Below, in pieces: positions 13,273 through 59,660 of a stretch of 64,000 nt of DNA (positions within the stretch are counted from its first letter, which is position 1; each line of letters starts with the position of its first letter). The notes below the pieces were generated by a model that had not been told where the DNA came from, searched no databases, and saw only the letters and a program-made list of their open reading frames with translations. Origin of the DNA: Lampris incognitus. Taxonomy: Eukaryota > Chordata > Actinopteri > Lampriformes > Lampridae. A program made the position numbers and the translations under genes. The stretch covers positions 63,704,006 to 63,768,005 of the forward strand of contig NC_079216.1 of NCBI RefSeq assembly GCF_029633865.1, written 5' to 3'.

Positions 13273-16200
13273 CACTGATGTGGTACTACCTACTGATGTA
13301 GTACTATCTACTGATGTGGTACTATCTATCCCCTGTTAAGGTATTAATGTGGTACTATCTACTGATGTGGTACTATCTACTGATGTGGTACTATCTATCC
13401 TCCGTTAAGGTATTAATGTGGTACTATCTACTGATGTGGTACTATCTATCCTCCGTTAAGGTATTAATGTGGTACTATCTACTGATGTGGTACTATCTAC
13501 TGATGTGGTACTACCTACTGATGTGGTACTATCTATCCCCTGTTCAGGTATTCATGTGGTACTACCTACTGATGTGGTACTACCTACTGATGTGATACTA
13601 TCTACTGATGTGGTACTATCTATCCCCCGTTAAGGTATCAATGTGGTACTACCTACTGATGTGTACTACCTACTGATGTAGTACTACCTACTGATGTGGT
13701 ACTATCTACTGATGTGGTACTATCTACTGATGTAGTACTATCTACTGATGTAGTACTATCTATCCCCCGTTAAGGTATCAATGTGGTACTATCTACTGAT
13801 GTGGTACTACCTACTGATGTGGTACTATCTACTGATGTGGTACTATCTATCCCCCGTTAAGGTATCAATGTGGTACTACCTACTGATGTGGTACTACCTA
13901 CTGATGTGGTACTATCTACTGATGTGGTACTATCTATCCCCCATTAAGGTATCAATGTGGTACTACCTACTGATGTGGTACTACCTACTGATGTAGTACT
14001 ACCTACTGATGTGGTACTATCTACTGATGTGGTACTATCTACTGATGTAGTACTATCTACTGATGTAGTACTATCTATCCCCCGTTAAGGTATCAATGTG
14101 GTACTACCTACTGATGTGGTACTACCTACTGATGTGGTACTATCTACTGATGTGGTACTACCTACTGATGTGGTACTATCTACTGATGTGGTACTACCTA
14201 CTGATGTGGTACTACCTACTGATGTGGTACTATCTATCCCCCGTTAAGGTATTAATGTGGTACTATCTACTGATGTGGTACTATCTATCCCCCGTTAAGG
14301 TATTAATGTGGTACTACCTACTGATGTGGTACTACCTACTGATGTGGTACCACCTACTGATGTGGTACTACCTACTGATGTAGTACTATCTATCCCCCGT
14401 TAAGGTATCAATGTGGTACTACCTACTGATGTGGTACTATCTACTGATGTAGTACTATCTATCCCCCGTTAAGGTATCAATGTGGTACTATCTAGTGATG
14501 TGGTACTATCTACTCATGTGGCACTATCTATCCCCCGTTAAGGTATTAATGTGGTACTATCTACTGATGTGGTACTATCTATCCCCCGTTAAGGTATTAA
14601 TGTGGTACTACCTACTGATGTAGTACTATCTATCACACGTTAAGGTATTAATGTGGTACTATCTACCCCCATTAAGGTTTTAATGTGGTACTATCTACTG
14701 ATGTGGTACTTTCTATTGATGTGGTACTATCTATCCCCCGTTAAAGTATCAATGTGGTACTATCTATCCGCCATTAAGGTATTAATGTGGTACTACCTAC
14801 TGATGTGGTACTATCTATCCCCCGTTAAGGTATTAATGTGGTACTACCTACTGATGTAGTACTATCTATCACACGTTAAGGTATTAATGTGGTACTATCT
14901 ACTGATGTGGTACTATCTATCCCCCGTTAAGGTACTAATGTGGTACTACCTACTGATGTAGTACTATCTATCACACGTTAAGGTATTAATGTGGTACTAT
15001 CTACTGATGTGGTACTATCTATTGCCCGTTAAGGTATTAATGTGGTACTATCTACTGATGTAGTACTATCTATCGCCCGTTAAGGTATTAATGTGGTACT
15101 ATCTACTGATGTGGTACTATCTATCACACGTTAAGGTATTAATGTGGTACTATCTACTGATGTGGTACTATCTACCCCCCGTTAAGGTATTAATGTGGTA
15201 CTACCTACTGATGTGGTACTACCTATCCCCCGTTAAGGTATTAATGTGGTACTATCTACTGATGTGGTACTATCTATTGCCCATTAAGGTATTAATGTGG
15301 TACTATCTACTGATGTGGTACTATCTATCCCCTGTTAAGGTATTAATGTGGTACTATCTACCGATGTGGTACTATCGTACGTTAAGGTATTAATGTGGTA
15401 CTATCTACTGATGTGGTACTATCTATTGCCCGTTAAGGTATTAATGTGGTACTATCTACTGATGTGGTACTATCTATCCCCCGTTAAGGTATTAATGTGG
15501 TACTATCTACTGATGTGGTACTATCTATTGCCCGTTAAGGTATTAATGTGGTACTATCTACTGATGTGGTACTATCTATCCCCCGTTAAGGTATTAATGT
15601 GGTACTATCTACTGATGTGGTACTATCTACTGATGTGGTACTATCTATCCCCCGTTAAGGTATTAATGTGGTACTATCTACTGATGTGGTACTATCTACT
15701 GATGTGGTACTATCTATCCCCCATTAAGGTATTAATGTGGTACTATCTACTGATGTGGTACTATCTATTGCCCGTTAAGGTATTAATGTGGTACTATCTA
15801 CTGATGTGGTACTATCTATCCCCCGTTAAGGTATTAATGTGGTACTATCTACTAATGTGGTACTATCTATCCCCCGTTAAGGTATCAATGTGGTACTATC
15901 CATCCGCCATTAAGGTATTAATGTGGTACTAACTACTGATGTGGTACTATCTACTGATGTAGTACTATCTATCGCCCGTTAAGGTATTAATGTGGTACTA
16001 TCTACTGATGTGGTATTATCTATCGCCCGTTAAGGTATTAATGTGGTACTATCTACTGATGTAGTACTATCTATCGCCCGTTAAGGTATTAATGTGGTAC
16101 TATCTATCACACGTTAAGGTATTAATGTGGTACTATCTACTTATGTGGTACTATCTATCAAACGTAAAGGTATTAATGCGGTACTATCTACTGATGTGGT

Positions 16201-16575
16201 ATTATCTATCCCCCGTTGAGGTATTAATGTGGTACTATCTACTGATGTAGTACTATCTATCCCCCGTTGAGGTATTAATGTGGTACTATCTACTGATGTA
16301 GTACTATTTATCGCCCGTTAAGGTATTAATGTGGTACTATCTACTGATGTAGTACTATCTATCACATGTTAAGGTATTAATGTGGTACTATCTACTGATG
16401 TGGTACTATCTATCCCCCGTTAAGGTATCAATGTGGTACTATCTACTGATGTAGTACTATCTATCCCCCGTTAAGGTATTAATGTGGTACTATCTACTGA
16501 TGTGGTACTATCTGCCCCCCGTTAAGGTATTAATGTGGTACTAACTACTGATGTGGTACTATCTATCGCCCGTTA
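13273..16575 (+). repeat. 3.3-kb minisatellite of 18-bp and 33-bp units
   Basis: The basic unit A is 18 bp (TGATGTGGTACTATCTAC, with C/T and G/A variants). Unit B is 33 bp: the same core with TATCCCCCGTTAAGGTATTAA added. The left half has runs of A with scattered B; from about 14.9 kb A and B alternate, giving a 51-bp period. Between about 15.4 and 15.85 kb the B unit itself alternates TCCCCC and TTGCCC, giving about 102 bp. All periods are multiples of three, so frames with repeated MWYYLL arise on the plus strand; they are not genes. It has sharp borders: the left flank is unique DNA and the right ends CGCCCGTTAGGG. Confidence 0.95.
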
Positions 16576-19254
16576 GGGAGAAGCAATTCGAGCGTTGTTG
16601 TGTTATTTAATACAGTCATTGTACTACTGAGATGCTGATATTGCTGGTTGCACCGAGTACTAGATTATTTGACTTCCGTAGTTTGACAAGTAGTATGCTA
16701 TGCGGTGCCCCCCCCCCTTGTAAGTTTTAGATGCTATTTTCAAGCATAAGCAGTTCTTTCTCCAACCTGTTAGTCACCTGAAGTGCTCTAAAAGGACCGG
16801 TGGGGTCTGTGGACAGCTGTGAGCCAACTTACACTAGCTGCAGACAAGGACATGGAAAGGAAACCCACGCCATAGACGGTCTAGTTTGAGCTTTACATAG
16901 ACTTGTGTCAAGTTCATGGAGCGAGCTTTTTTCTTTGTCTTTTTCAGTGTAAAAGAGCACAAAGGACTCAAGACTGAATTGTGAGGGTAGCCTCGCTGCA
17001 CATGATTACCAAAATATGTAAAACATTTGAGACTTCCCATTTTAACTGACCAACAGAGGACTCGATACAAAGTGACAGCCGGAAGTGAGAGCCAATTAAG
17101 TTATAATGAACTCATTTTGAAGGTATAAAATGATTGCACGATTTGCAAACATTAGAATAAATTGCCGTATGTATCATATATACACAGTAACTGTATGTAT
17201 GCATAAATTGCTCGTGTATTGAGAGGTTTTTATTTTCTATTCTGTAACTGTTAATATGCAGAAACCTACCATACACATGATTAAAAAGTTGCATCACCGG
17301 CTAATATCTCCTTTACAATTTAGATTACCCAGCATGACAATGTTCCCTTAAAAATGTCCACCATGAACTGATTACCAATGTTTCGGGGGGCGGCGGGGGG
17401 GGGGAGGGGGGAGGAGGGATAGAGCGTACTGTTAGAAACTAGCCTTGATTCTTTAAACTTGCGCAAAACTTTCGACCAAAGTGAACGGTGAGTCTCACTC
17501 TTCCAAGTCGGTTTGGGACAGCTCGGTGATGATTTACAAATAACAATAAATGGGGGGGGGGGGGATGAACAAATCAATAAATCAGTAGATCTCTGGATAT
17601 TTGTGCAGCAACCTTATTTCTTTATTTACCCGGGTGTTTTATTTGTTTTTAGCTCTCCAAGGCAGGAGCAGGAATCCCAAATTATCCAGGGGGTTAGAGG
17701 GTGCAGTGCCCCCAAGCCCCTAGCCCCATAGCGGAGGTAACGTATTCAATGGCCTGGGGCGAGTGAAGGAGAGGAGCGGCCCTGCTGCATACTGATGGCA
17801 GGGAGAGGAGCCAGTAATTGGAGCTGCAGAGGAGAGGGGAGAGGAGGGCAAAGCACTGGGAGATGATGGCTTTGTTTTCTCTCTGCCTGCCTGTACCGCT
17901 CAAACTCCTCCCCCCACCACTTCTCCCTCCCTCACGCTCACTTAGCGGAGATATGGAGGAATTGAATAGAGATACTTGCTAATTGGTCTCTTGCTGCTTG
18001 CTTTAAGATCCATAGACATTTTTATGTGCCTATTGAAACTAATAAACTATGTGCATGTGTGGTAATTGAAGGATTACACTGAAGGACCGTATGCTTCTAA
18101 CGGCTGCGTGGCGCAGTGGAAGGTGTGAAGGGACGGGGGGTTTTGAAATTATGAATTGCTGCAGTTTTTAAAGAAGCTTTTCTGCATAAGACTGAATGAG
18201 GGGAAATGAAGCCTTTCACTAAAGTAAATGAGATAACCGACACTATTTATAGTTTCATATCAAAGCTTGGCTATCGAGCATTTTCTGCTTTATTTCAATC
18301 CCCTACAGTGAAAGAAGCTGCTCTTTACATCCATGAAAGGCAATTTAAAGCCCGGCGCTGCCTGAAAGGATGGAAATCGGTAAATAGCGTTTTAATCAGA
18401 CCCCATCTCAGTTAATTAAGAAAATTACTTTGACAAACCGCCTGCGTCTGAAGCTGGTATCAGAGCTCAAGCCAACACGAGGCCCCATTCCTTATGGCGG
18501 CGCTCCCTCGTGTGGGTAGGGAATGCTCACTGTGCCGCTCCGGTATACTGTGCAGTCCATCTCTACCAAATCAGCCTGCCAGCAAATCTGTAACACACTA
18601 CTGGAGTCCACACACTGGGCCTGAAGAGGTCCATTCTGAGATCTGCACATTATCACCGCAGTCTCCTCTGTTGACACAGATAAGTGATGGGAAATGTAGT
18701 GGCAAATGGCCTTAAAGGATCGCAGGAAGGAGGTTGTGGCGGCATGTCGGTGTCACCGCTGTCGGGCAGTGTGCCCCTAAACAGGTTGGAGCCGAGGCTC
18801 CCAGGTCACTGGAAGGACGTGAGCAACCGGAGCTTTCATTTCTCGTCAAAGGGGAGCGGGGGGAGAGGCTTTCCGAGGCATCAGTCGCCGACTAATTGGG
18901 CCCCGGTGGGTGACACGGCGGCGGCGTAAATAAAACAAACGCACATCTTTGCCACTGGACTCTTTAAACCTTCATCACAGAACAAGCGGCTCCGATGAAA
19001 CACCCCATCTAATTACTCTGGTACAGGGCTGTTTTCTTTTCTGCCTTACTGTAATTGATCCTCTTTCTTTTCTTTCCTTTTTTTTTTTCTTTTTTCCCCG
19101 ACGCGCATTTATGTTTTTTTTAATCAGAAATGAGAGCACGCGTTGCCTGAGAACTCGGAAGACCTCGTAGGAAGCGGCGTAATTAGCCGCTCCGGTTAAT
19201 GGGCCTAACGGTGTTTCCGTGGTACGCGGTTCTCTGGTGTCATAATCCGACGGA

Positions 19255-19312
19255 GCTCGGAGGAGGAGGAGGCCGTGGAGCTCGGAGGAGGAGGAGGAGG
19301 AGGAGGCCGTGC
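19255..19312. repeat. GGA-rich tandem duplication
   Basis: GGAGCTCGGAGGAGGAGGAG is present twice, with different numbers of GGA, each followed by GCCGTG. Frames of 64-183 codons on both strands over it are of low complexity and not supported as genes. Confidence 0.85.
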
Positions 19313-20177
19313 TCTTGAGGTTTCGCAAACGTACAGCGGCGAAAACGGCACAGGCCCGCTCATCGGAGAGCGCGAGCCTTTCGGCGATCCCGGAAGCACA
19401 ACTGTTGAGACGGTCAAGCGTCCCGCGTGTGATCCGGTTCAAAGCAGGAGTGCAAGTGCTTGTACTTAGATGGCAGTAATCTGCCCCCCCCCCCCCGAAC
19501 ACGTCCGTGTGTATGTGCACACACACTATATTAGTGTCCCATACAAAAACGTATGTATGTTACCTGCTAACTTGGGTAAACGTACAGCTTGTTGCCCCGG
19601 GCCTTGATTGAATAGACTCTCCCGTGCCCTCCGGATTCACACCAGATCGCCTTGCGTTGCATTGTCCTATCCCTCATTCCACCGGGTCTGCCGGAGATTT
19701 GACTTTGTTATTCCAGCTACGGCATCTTCCCAGGGACCACACATCCATATTCATCCACAACCTATAGAATGTGTCAAATAGAGGTGTCCTAATTGTGTCC
19801 TTGATGAATGGCTATTAATATTGAACACTCTCACAGTCACCCATGTGCCAGCACGGAGAGAACGTGTGCCCCCCCCCACCCTCCACCCCCCTTTCAGTGA
19901 GACAAAAAGAAGATCTGTTCATATCTCTAATGATACCTGATTCCCCAGGGCTGAGCGGCGAGACCGGCGGTGGCTTTCGCAGATTCATCAAACCAAATAC
20001 GGCGCGCTTTCCTCTGGAGGCTGAGAGTCACATTGCGTTATATCACCGTTAATTAGAATGAAATATGCAGTTCGCTTATTCTTTGTGTCGTCGCCCGACT
20101 AGTGCGCTCGCAACGCTAAGTATAGAGCATTGATGTAATACCCGGTGTTAACAAAACACTGCATTTCCTCACATCCA

Positions 20178-20180
<3 letters not shown>

Positions 20181-20217
<37 letters not shown>
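20181..20217. repeat. (GT)n microsatellite
   Basis: About 18 pure GT units, no coding content. Confidence 0.97.
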
Positions 20218-20218
<1 letters not shown>

Positions 20219-20395
20219 TTGATTCTTAAAAAGCTTGCTTACTTTTAAGAGAAACAAAATAAGTCTCCAAGTGTCCCGAGAGACTCCCGGATGACAGCGC
20301 GCCAGCGATGGCTGCGAATGCAAAGCGTTCCCGGGAAGCGCTTTGAGCGCTCTCGCTGTCCCGCGTCAGCGGTACCGTCGTGATGTTAGCGGCGG

Positions 20396-20434
20396 CTGGC
20401 CTGATTGGCCGGGTGGCCTGATTGGCCGGGTGGC
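20396..20434. repeat. tandem duplication of 18-19 bp
   Basis: TGGCCTGATTGGCCGGG is repeated directly twice. GATTGGCC contains an inverted CCAAT box (ATTGG). No associated gene is seen. Confidence 0.8.
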
Positions 20435-21421
20435 CCGAGGTGTCTGTTCTCGTTTGACACCGTTTCTGAGGCGGGCAGTGGCTGTCCTGTGGCCCGTGTC
20501 AGTACCCCGGGAACCCCTGATCCGAGAGCGGCGACTTGTCAGGCCTGCACCTGTAACGCCGAGACCTTGTGGCCTCGCGTCGTGGAGGCGAGGCCACGCT
20601 CAGACATGCTTTGCATTTCGCCGGCACTGGCGGCCGAGGCAATGCTCCAGAGATTGGCCGTGATCCCAGCTGTTGGCTTCATTTTAATGCACTCTGAATA
20701 ATATTAAAGAAGAATCAGTTGAATTTATTAATGCAGCTTGCCCCTTAGAGAGATGCTTTTAAAGGCCAATGATTTAATTTCAGCTCTTAAAGGCCATCCT
20801 CTTTTCTTGATGCTGTAAAGAATTATGGCTTTTGCCATGTCTTAACACCAGCGAGAACTGCGGGGCCAGCGGATGAATTATTAGTAAACCGGGTCTCTTG
20901 AAAACAGCATCCATTAGCAGTCATTTCTCTTTGTTGTTATCTCAGTCATATTTTCACCCCTAATCCCGGGCACAACATCAATCCTGCTTATTATGCTTTA
21001 TGCTTTCTGATGTGAGCCTTGTCTAAAGCAATGCTGCAACCGGCATGTGAAAGCTTAACAAAAAAAAAAAAGATAAGTGGGGGGGAAAAAATAGCTGCCT
21101 ACAGCATCTTTCCAAAAGCTTCCCGTACAGTCTCCTCAGGTAGGTGTACTTATGCAGACGGAGCAATCGGTATCAGTAGCAAACACGACCTGGCATGTCA
21201 TTTGGACCTCATTGCTGCTGAGTTGATGCCAGGAAATCCCTACACTTTACTGGTGTCAGGGTCCTCCTCTCCCAGGGCGGACACAAACCCCTCTGCACCT
21301 TTAATTTAGGCCAGTTGGGAGTTAGGGCACAGTCACTAATCTCCATGACCTGCTTTTTAGTTTGGTACAACAGGACCAAATCACACAAAACAAGTGCCTC
21401 GTAAAACACAAGTGCTGCAGT

Positions 21422-21423
<2 letters not shown>

Positions 21424-21492
<69 letters not shown>
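21424..21492. repeat. (CT)n microsatellite
   Basis: About 34 uninterrupted CT units in the intergenic part. The RERERE/SLSLSL frames over it are artefacts. Confidence 0.97.
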
Positions 21493-21495
<3 letters not shown>

Positions 21496-23915
21496 CTCGG
21501 CAGTTTGACGCTCGCTTCGGGGCTGAACATCAGAGGGGCGGCTGGTGAAAAAACAGGTTGTATGGGTCCTTGCGCACAGCCTGCCCGTGGTGCCGCCTGA
21601 AGGACTACCATGGAAACAAGAAGTGTGACAGGCTCTGGGGGGATCCGCCACAGCTGCAGGCTCTTCCTCTTTGACAGGCTGATGAAGACATCACTGCCAC
21701 ACCATGCACAACAACAACAACAACTACTGGAGAAGGAGGGGAAAAATGTGATCAGGCAATGTTAACTGTTGTGTGGATCAAATGTTCATTAGCAAGCTTG
21801 TAAAACATCCAGGGATCCCCGCTAATGCATTCGGAGACCCTATCGCACAGTGACTTCCTCTGCAGAGGATTGCAGCTTTCCCCGGAGGAAACGAATTGAT
21901 AAATAATGTTCAAAATATGATTACACCTCTTCGAGGAGGACACGGATGTACACGCGAGCGTGTCTGTGTGTGAGATAGTGCACGCGTAGACAATTCAGTG
22001 ACTCTTGTAACCCTGTCAAGAGTCTTCTGTTTGATCCACTGACTGTGAATGATATTACAGCGGGAGCGTCCAAGTCCACAGCCTCTGCCACTGCTTTGAC
22101 AGCTTGCAGGCAGCCACCCATATTCCCACGTGACCCCGTCCTAATGTCACTGGCAGCGTTTGCCTCGATGATATCCCCACTGATGACACCGCGTTATTTT
22201 AACTCAGATCTTGCTCTGCACCAAGGTCCCGACAAAATGTGTCATGCCTGGGATATTCAGTTTTCAGCTGGCTGCCGCCGGATGTGTGGGTATTTACGGT
22301 TAATACGGCCCAACATTTGTCCTTTATTTTGTTTAAATGTATTCAAACGTTCTCAGAGTGGCGATTTGGCAGTTTGCTGATTTGTCAATTAAAGAGAGTA
22401 CCTTGGGAGTGATGCTTAATTGGTTTCACCTCTCGGAGACACATCATTGGGTCTTGCCAGTGACCTGCTGGCATACCCACCATCCCCCCTCCAACCCGCC
22501 CCCCACTTCTTTAGCCGTCATCCCCGCACAGTTCCTGCCCACCCCCTCCCGCCGCCGCCCTGATGGAGCCAAGAATGCAGGAGAGTTTCAGTCAGTGTGT
22601 GGGATTTAGCTCGTCAGAAGCTCAGGGTCACCTCCACACCCCCTCACTTTGAAATGGACCCCTGGTGGCAGCTCCTGGGAGAGCCCAGTGATGTCTCTAT
22701 CAGCCTGTCAAAAGAGATAGCCCGGGGCTCCACCAGGTCCCCCTGAGCCAATCAAACTCTTCACAAAGCACAAACGGATGCTCTTTCACCAGCGTGCCAC
22801 GGCAGAGGAGGAGGGGGGCACCCGGCTGGGATGCTCAGTCTTGCAATCGTTTACAACAAACTCCCATTGCAGGGGTCCAGGGCTCAATCCAACTCAAACC
22901 CATTTCCATCTAAGTCCATTTGAAAACTAAGAGTTTCCTACTGACTTAAGCGGCACAGATAATGGATGGATGGATGGATAATAAAGACGGATAGCTTAAA
23001 CTTAACCAGACATTTGCTCCTGTGTGGACGTGGCCAATTTACAACATAAATAATTCTTGAATTCGTTTTTTTTTATGCCAGTACAGACGTCCAGCTAGTA
23101 GATGTCTGAACAGCAGCCCACGCGTTCAAACCATTAAACGAGAACTTTCGCTCTGTAAAGAAAACATCCGATGAGCACTTTCAGTAGAGAACACTACTTT
23201 TCAACAGCCGATGCAAGATCTGTTCCACGCTATTAATAAGAATAGTATTAAATCACTTTGTCGTGACTGTGTGGGATTTGTCCTGTTATTGTGAAAAAGA
23301 AAATCTAAATCTCAAAAACAAAACACAAAAATCGAAGGGCCTCGCAATTGATTATCTCTTAGTGCACAAATTCAATATTAATGGTTAATAAGTTTGAGTA
23401 GGAAATATTGTATGTCGATCAACTTGGAGACAGTTTGCGGAGACATGGAGAAGCCTGTCTGTGTGTGAGTGTGCACATGTCTGAGTAAGTGTGTGCGTGC
23501 GTGTGTGTTTGTGCGTGTGTTTGTGTAACCATTAGATAAGGGAGGTGATTTTAATGGAAATGTGAAGCACTAAGTGCTGAGGATGGAGAGAGTGCTCTCT
23601 GTGAGATGAGCTCTTTCTTTCTCATCTGGACCTTGTTATTGTGAGAAGGCAACAAAGCGCTGCATTAGGACGCACACTGGAGCTACACAGCTTTGATGTC
23701 AGCTCAGTAACCAAGGCACAGCGGTGGCCGGTGTGTGAGCTCTGTTCCAATGGCTGTGTTGTGTAATCAGATGTGTTTACTGTGTATTCAAGGAAAGAAG
23801 TGGAGTAATCCATCCTCACCACGGCGCAGTTATAGAAAGGAAAAAAAAAAAGGGGGGGGGGGGTTCCCCACAAAAGCAAACTGGCAAAACAGCTCAAACT
23901 GATCAAGATGGAGCG

Positions 23916-24877
23916 TTTATTCAGTATAGTAATCTTTATGGAAAAATATGGAGAAAAAAAAAGAAAGAATATTTAAGTACACAAATCTAACAGATAGTTT
24001 TCTGCGCAAACTTTGACCTTAAAAAGTCGGTCTGGCCACGCTGCGTCTGTTTATTTATGAGCGCAGCATCAAAAGTAGAGAGCCCGTCTTTGGCTCGGTT
24101 ATTCTTAGACTTAAGTTTTGAACAGCAATATTCTTTTGTTACTGACGAAAGATGAACGAGACTCTACCATGTAATAGTCGCGGTTCATTCTAAAGCAGTA
24201 CGGCACTTTTAAGAGCCTTACAGAATATTCTTTCACACTGTGTATTCATACAATATGATACGATTAATATAAGATAAACTAATCATTTTTACAGGGTTTA
24301 ATAAAATTTCTTGTCTTATCTTCCTTTCTAACACATATTTATCAATGTTACTTGGAAGTGCAATATTTACACATTGACATTTGTAATAAAAATACATACA
24401 TAATTCATAAAGGATGGCATGTTTTTATCTTCTTTGAATTCTTAAGTTTAGCTGTACCTTAAGGCGAATTCCCTTTTACTGAAGTCAATAAAAAACAAAA
24501 CAGTGGAGGTCTAAGGTAAGCCAAACCCTATGCCTCTCATTCCTTTTCTAAATTGTATCCGTGAATGCAGGCTAAGCCTAGTAGCACCCTCATTTCTTTG
24601 CCTTCAGGTCTGTGATTGACAGCACCATGTGCTGCCCTCCTGGCCGCTGTAGTGCACAGTCCCTGATGGAAAGGGAGGTGGTTGGGCGGGGGGGGGGGGG
24701 GCACACAAGCCGCAGAGCAGCGGCTTCACCCAAGGAGTAGGGGCCGGGGGGCAGAGTGGTGTGGTAGGGGGCATGGGGTAGTGGGTTCTGCTGGCAGTGG
24801 AGCATTGTTGTCAGGCAGGCCGGGCCATACCATTTTCAAACGACCAGCCTTTCATCCAGAGTGTCCATCCACAGAGC
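23916..24877 (-). other. mctp2: candidate mctp2 3' UTR with two AATAAA signals
   Basis: Downstream of the stop the sequence becomes AT-rich and has no exon-like frame. On the minus strand AATAAA occurs at 24055-24050 and 23921-23916. The second is followed within about 25 nt by TTTGAGCTGTTTTG, a possible GU-rich downstream element. These predict a 3' UTR of about 0.8-0.95 kb. The UTR limits are inference, and the poly-purine/pyrimidine tracts at 23840-23866 and 24689-24702 are simple repeats. Confidence 0.35.
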
Positions 24878-58968
<34,091 letters not shown>

Positions 58969-59243
58969 AAAGCTTGGCTATGACTTGACAATGAAACAAA
59001 AACAAAGTTAAATGGCAATCATATTGATTCAGTCATATTGATGCAGATGTACAGCAACACAAGGCTACCAGGCATCTTGCAAACAATTTTTCGGAAGCTC
59101 TTCTATATCAAAGTGCAAGAGTTAAATTTGAACTTTCGAAGGACCAACCCACCTGCCAAGTTGTCCTTAATTCTTGTTAAGAAATGTGACAGGTCAGAAG
59201 ATATGGCTGTGTTCTCTTACGAAAGAGAATGCATGGAACACGT

Positions 59244-59278
59244 GTAAATCCATACTTTTTTGAAAAGTATGGATTTAC
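59244..59278. repeat. perfect 16-bp inverted repeat, 3-nt loop
   Basis: GTAAATCCATACTTTT, TTG, AAAAGTATGGATTTAC. The arms are fully complementary. It lies about 270 bp upstream of mctp2 coding exon 1, in the presumed first intron. Confidence 0.92.
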
Positions 59279-59469
59279 ATACTTTTCTATTATCCCATGT
59301 TTGACTCTACGTGTAATATTTTCAGCTGAACAGATTGTGACTCCAGAATACTTTCCCACAGCTACAAATTAAACTAGAAGCCCCCTGGTATGTGTGATCT
59401 CTGTGAAGGGTGAAAGTGTATGCTTAAATCATGTATGCAAGTAACCTGATAACATCTATTTTCAGCATC

Positions 59470-59660
59470 TCTGATATATTCTCTGAACCATTCCACTTTA
59501 TCACCTCTTATTTCGCCTGTATAAGTCAATCCTTGTGTATCTGAAGATTGTTGTGTGGTAGTGTTGTTATTCTATGTTAAGTACACTGAGAGTCACGAAA
59601 CTGGAGTCAAATTACATGTATGTGCAAACCTACATGGGCAATAAACTTGATTCTGATTCT
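59470..59660 (+). repeat. dispersed repeat, uninterrupted copy
   Basis: About 190 bp ending CAATAAACTTGATTCTGATT, closely similar to the interrupted copy at 35,590-36,225. A shorter relative of the end (AATAAAGTATTCTGATTCTG) is at 55,150-55,172. It lies upstream of mctp2 coding exon 1. Confidence 0.55.

Larger units (their letters stand above)
16576..23915. other. intergenic downstream of mctp2, no gene seen; candidate enhancers
   Basis: No convincing coding exon. The stretches 18,130-18,460 (CAGTTAATTAAGAAAATTAC, TTTATAGTTTCATATC) and 20,690-21,020 (GAATAATATTAAAG, GCCAATGATTTAATTTCAGC) are repeat-free with clusters of homeodomain-like cores. 22,960-22,980 has GGATGGATGG, and 23,460-23,525 is GT-rich. 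The 70-100-codon frames in this part overlap simple repeats or lack context. Confidence 0.4.

Noticed and set aside
13273..16575. CRISPR-like array
   Set aside because: Units are contiguous variants of one another without unique spacers, and the genome is eukaryotic.
18975..19526. 183-codon minus-strand frame with Ser/Pro runs
   Set aside because: It runs through the GGA tandem repeat and a poly-T/C block; low complexity, no domain and no splice context.
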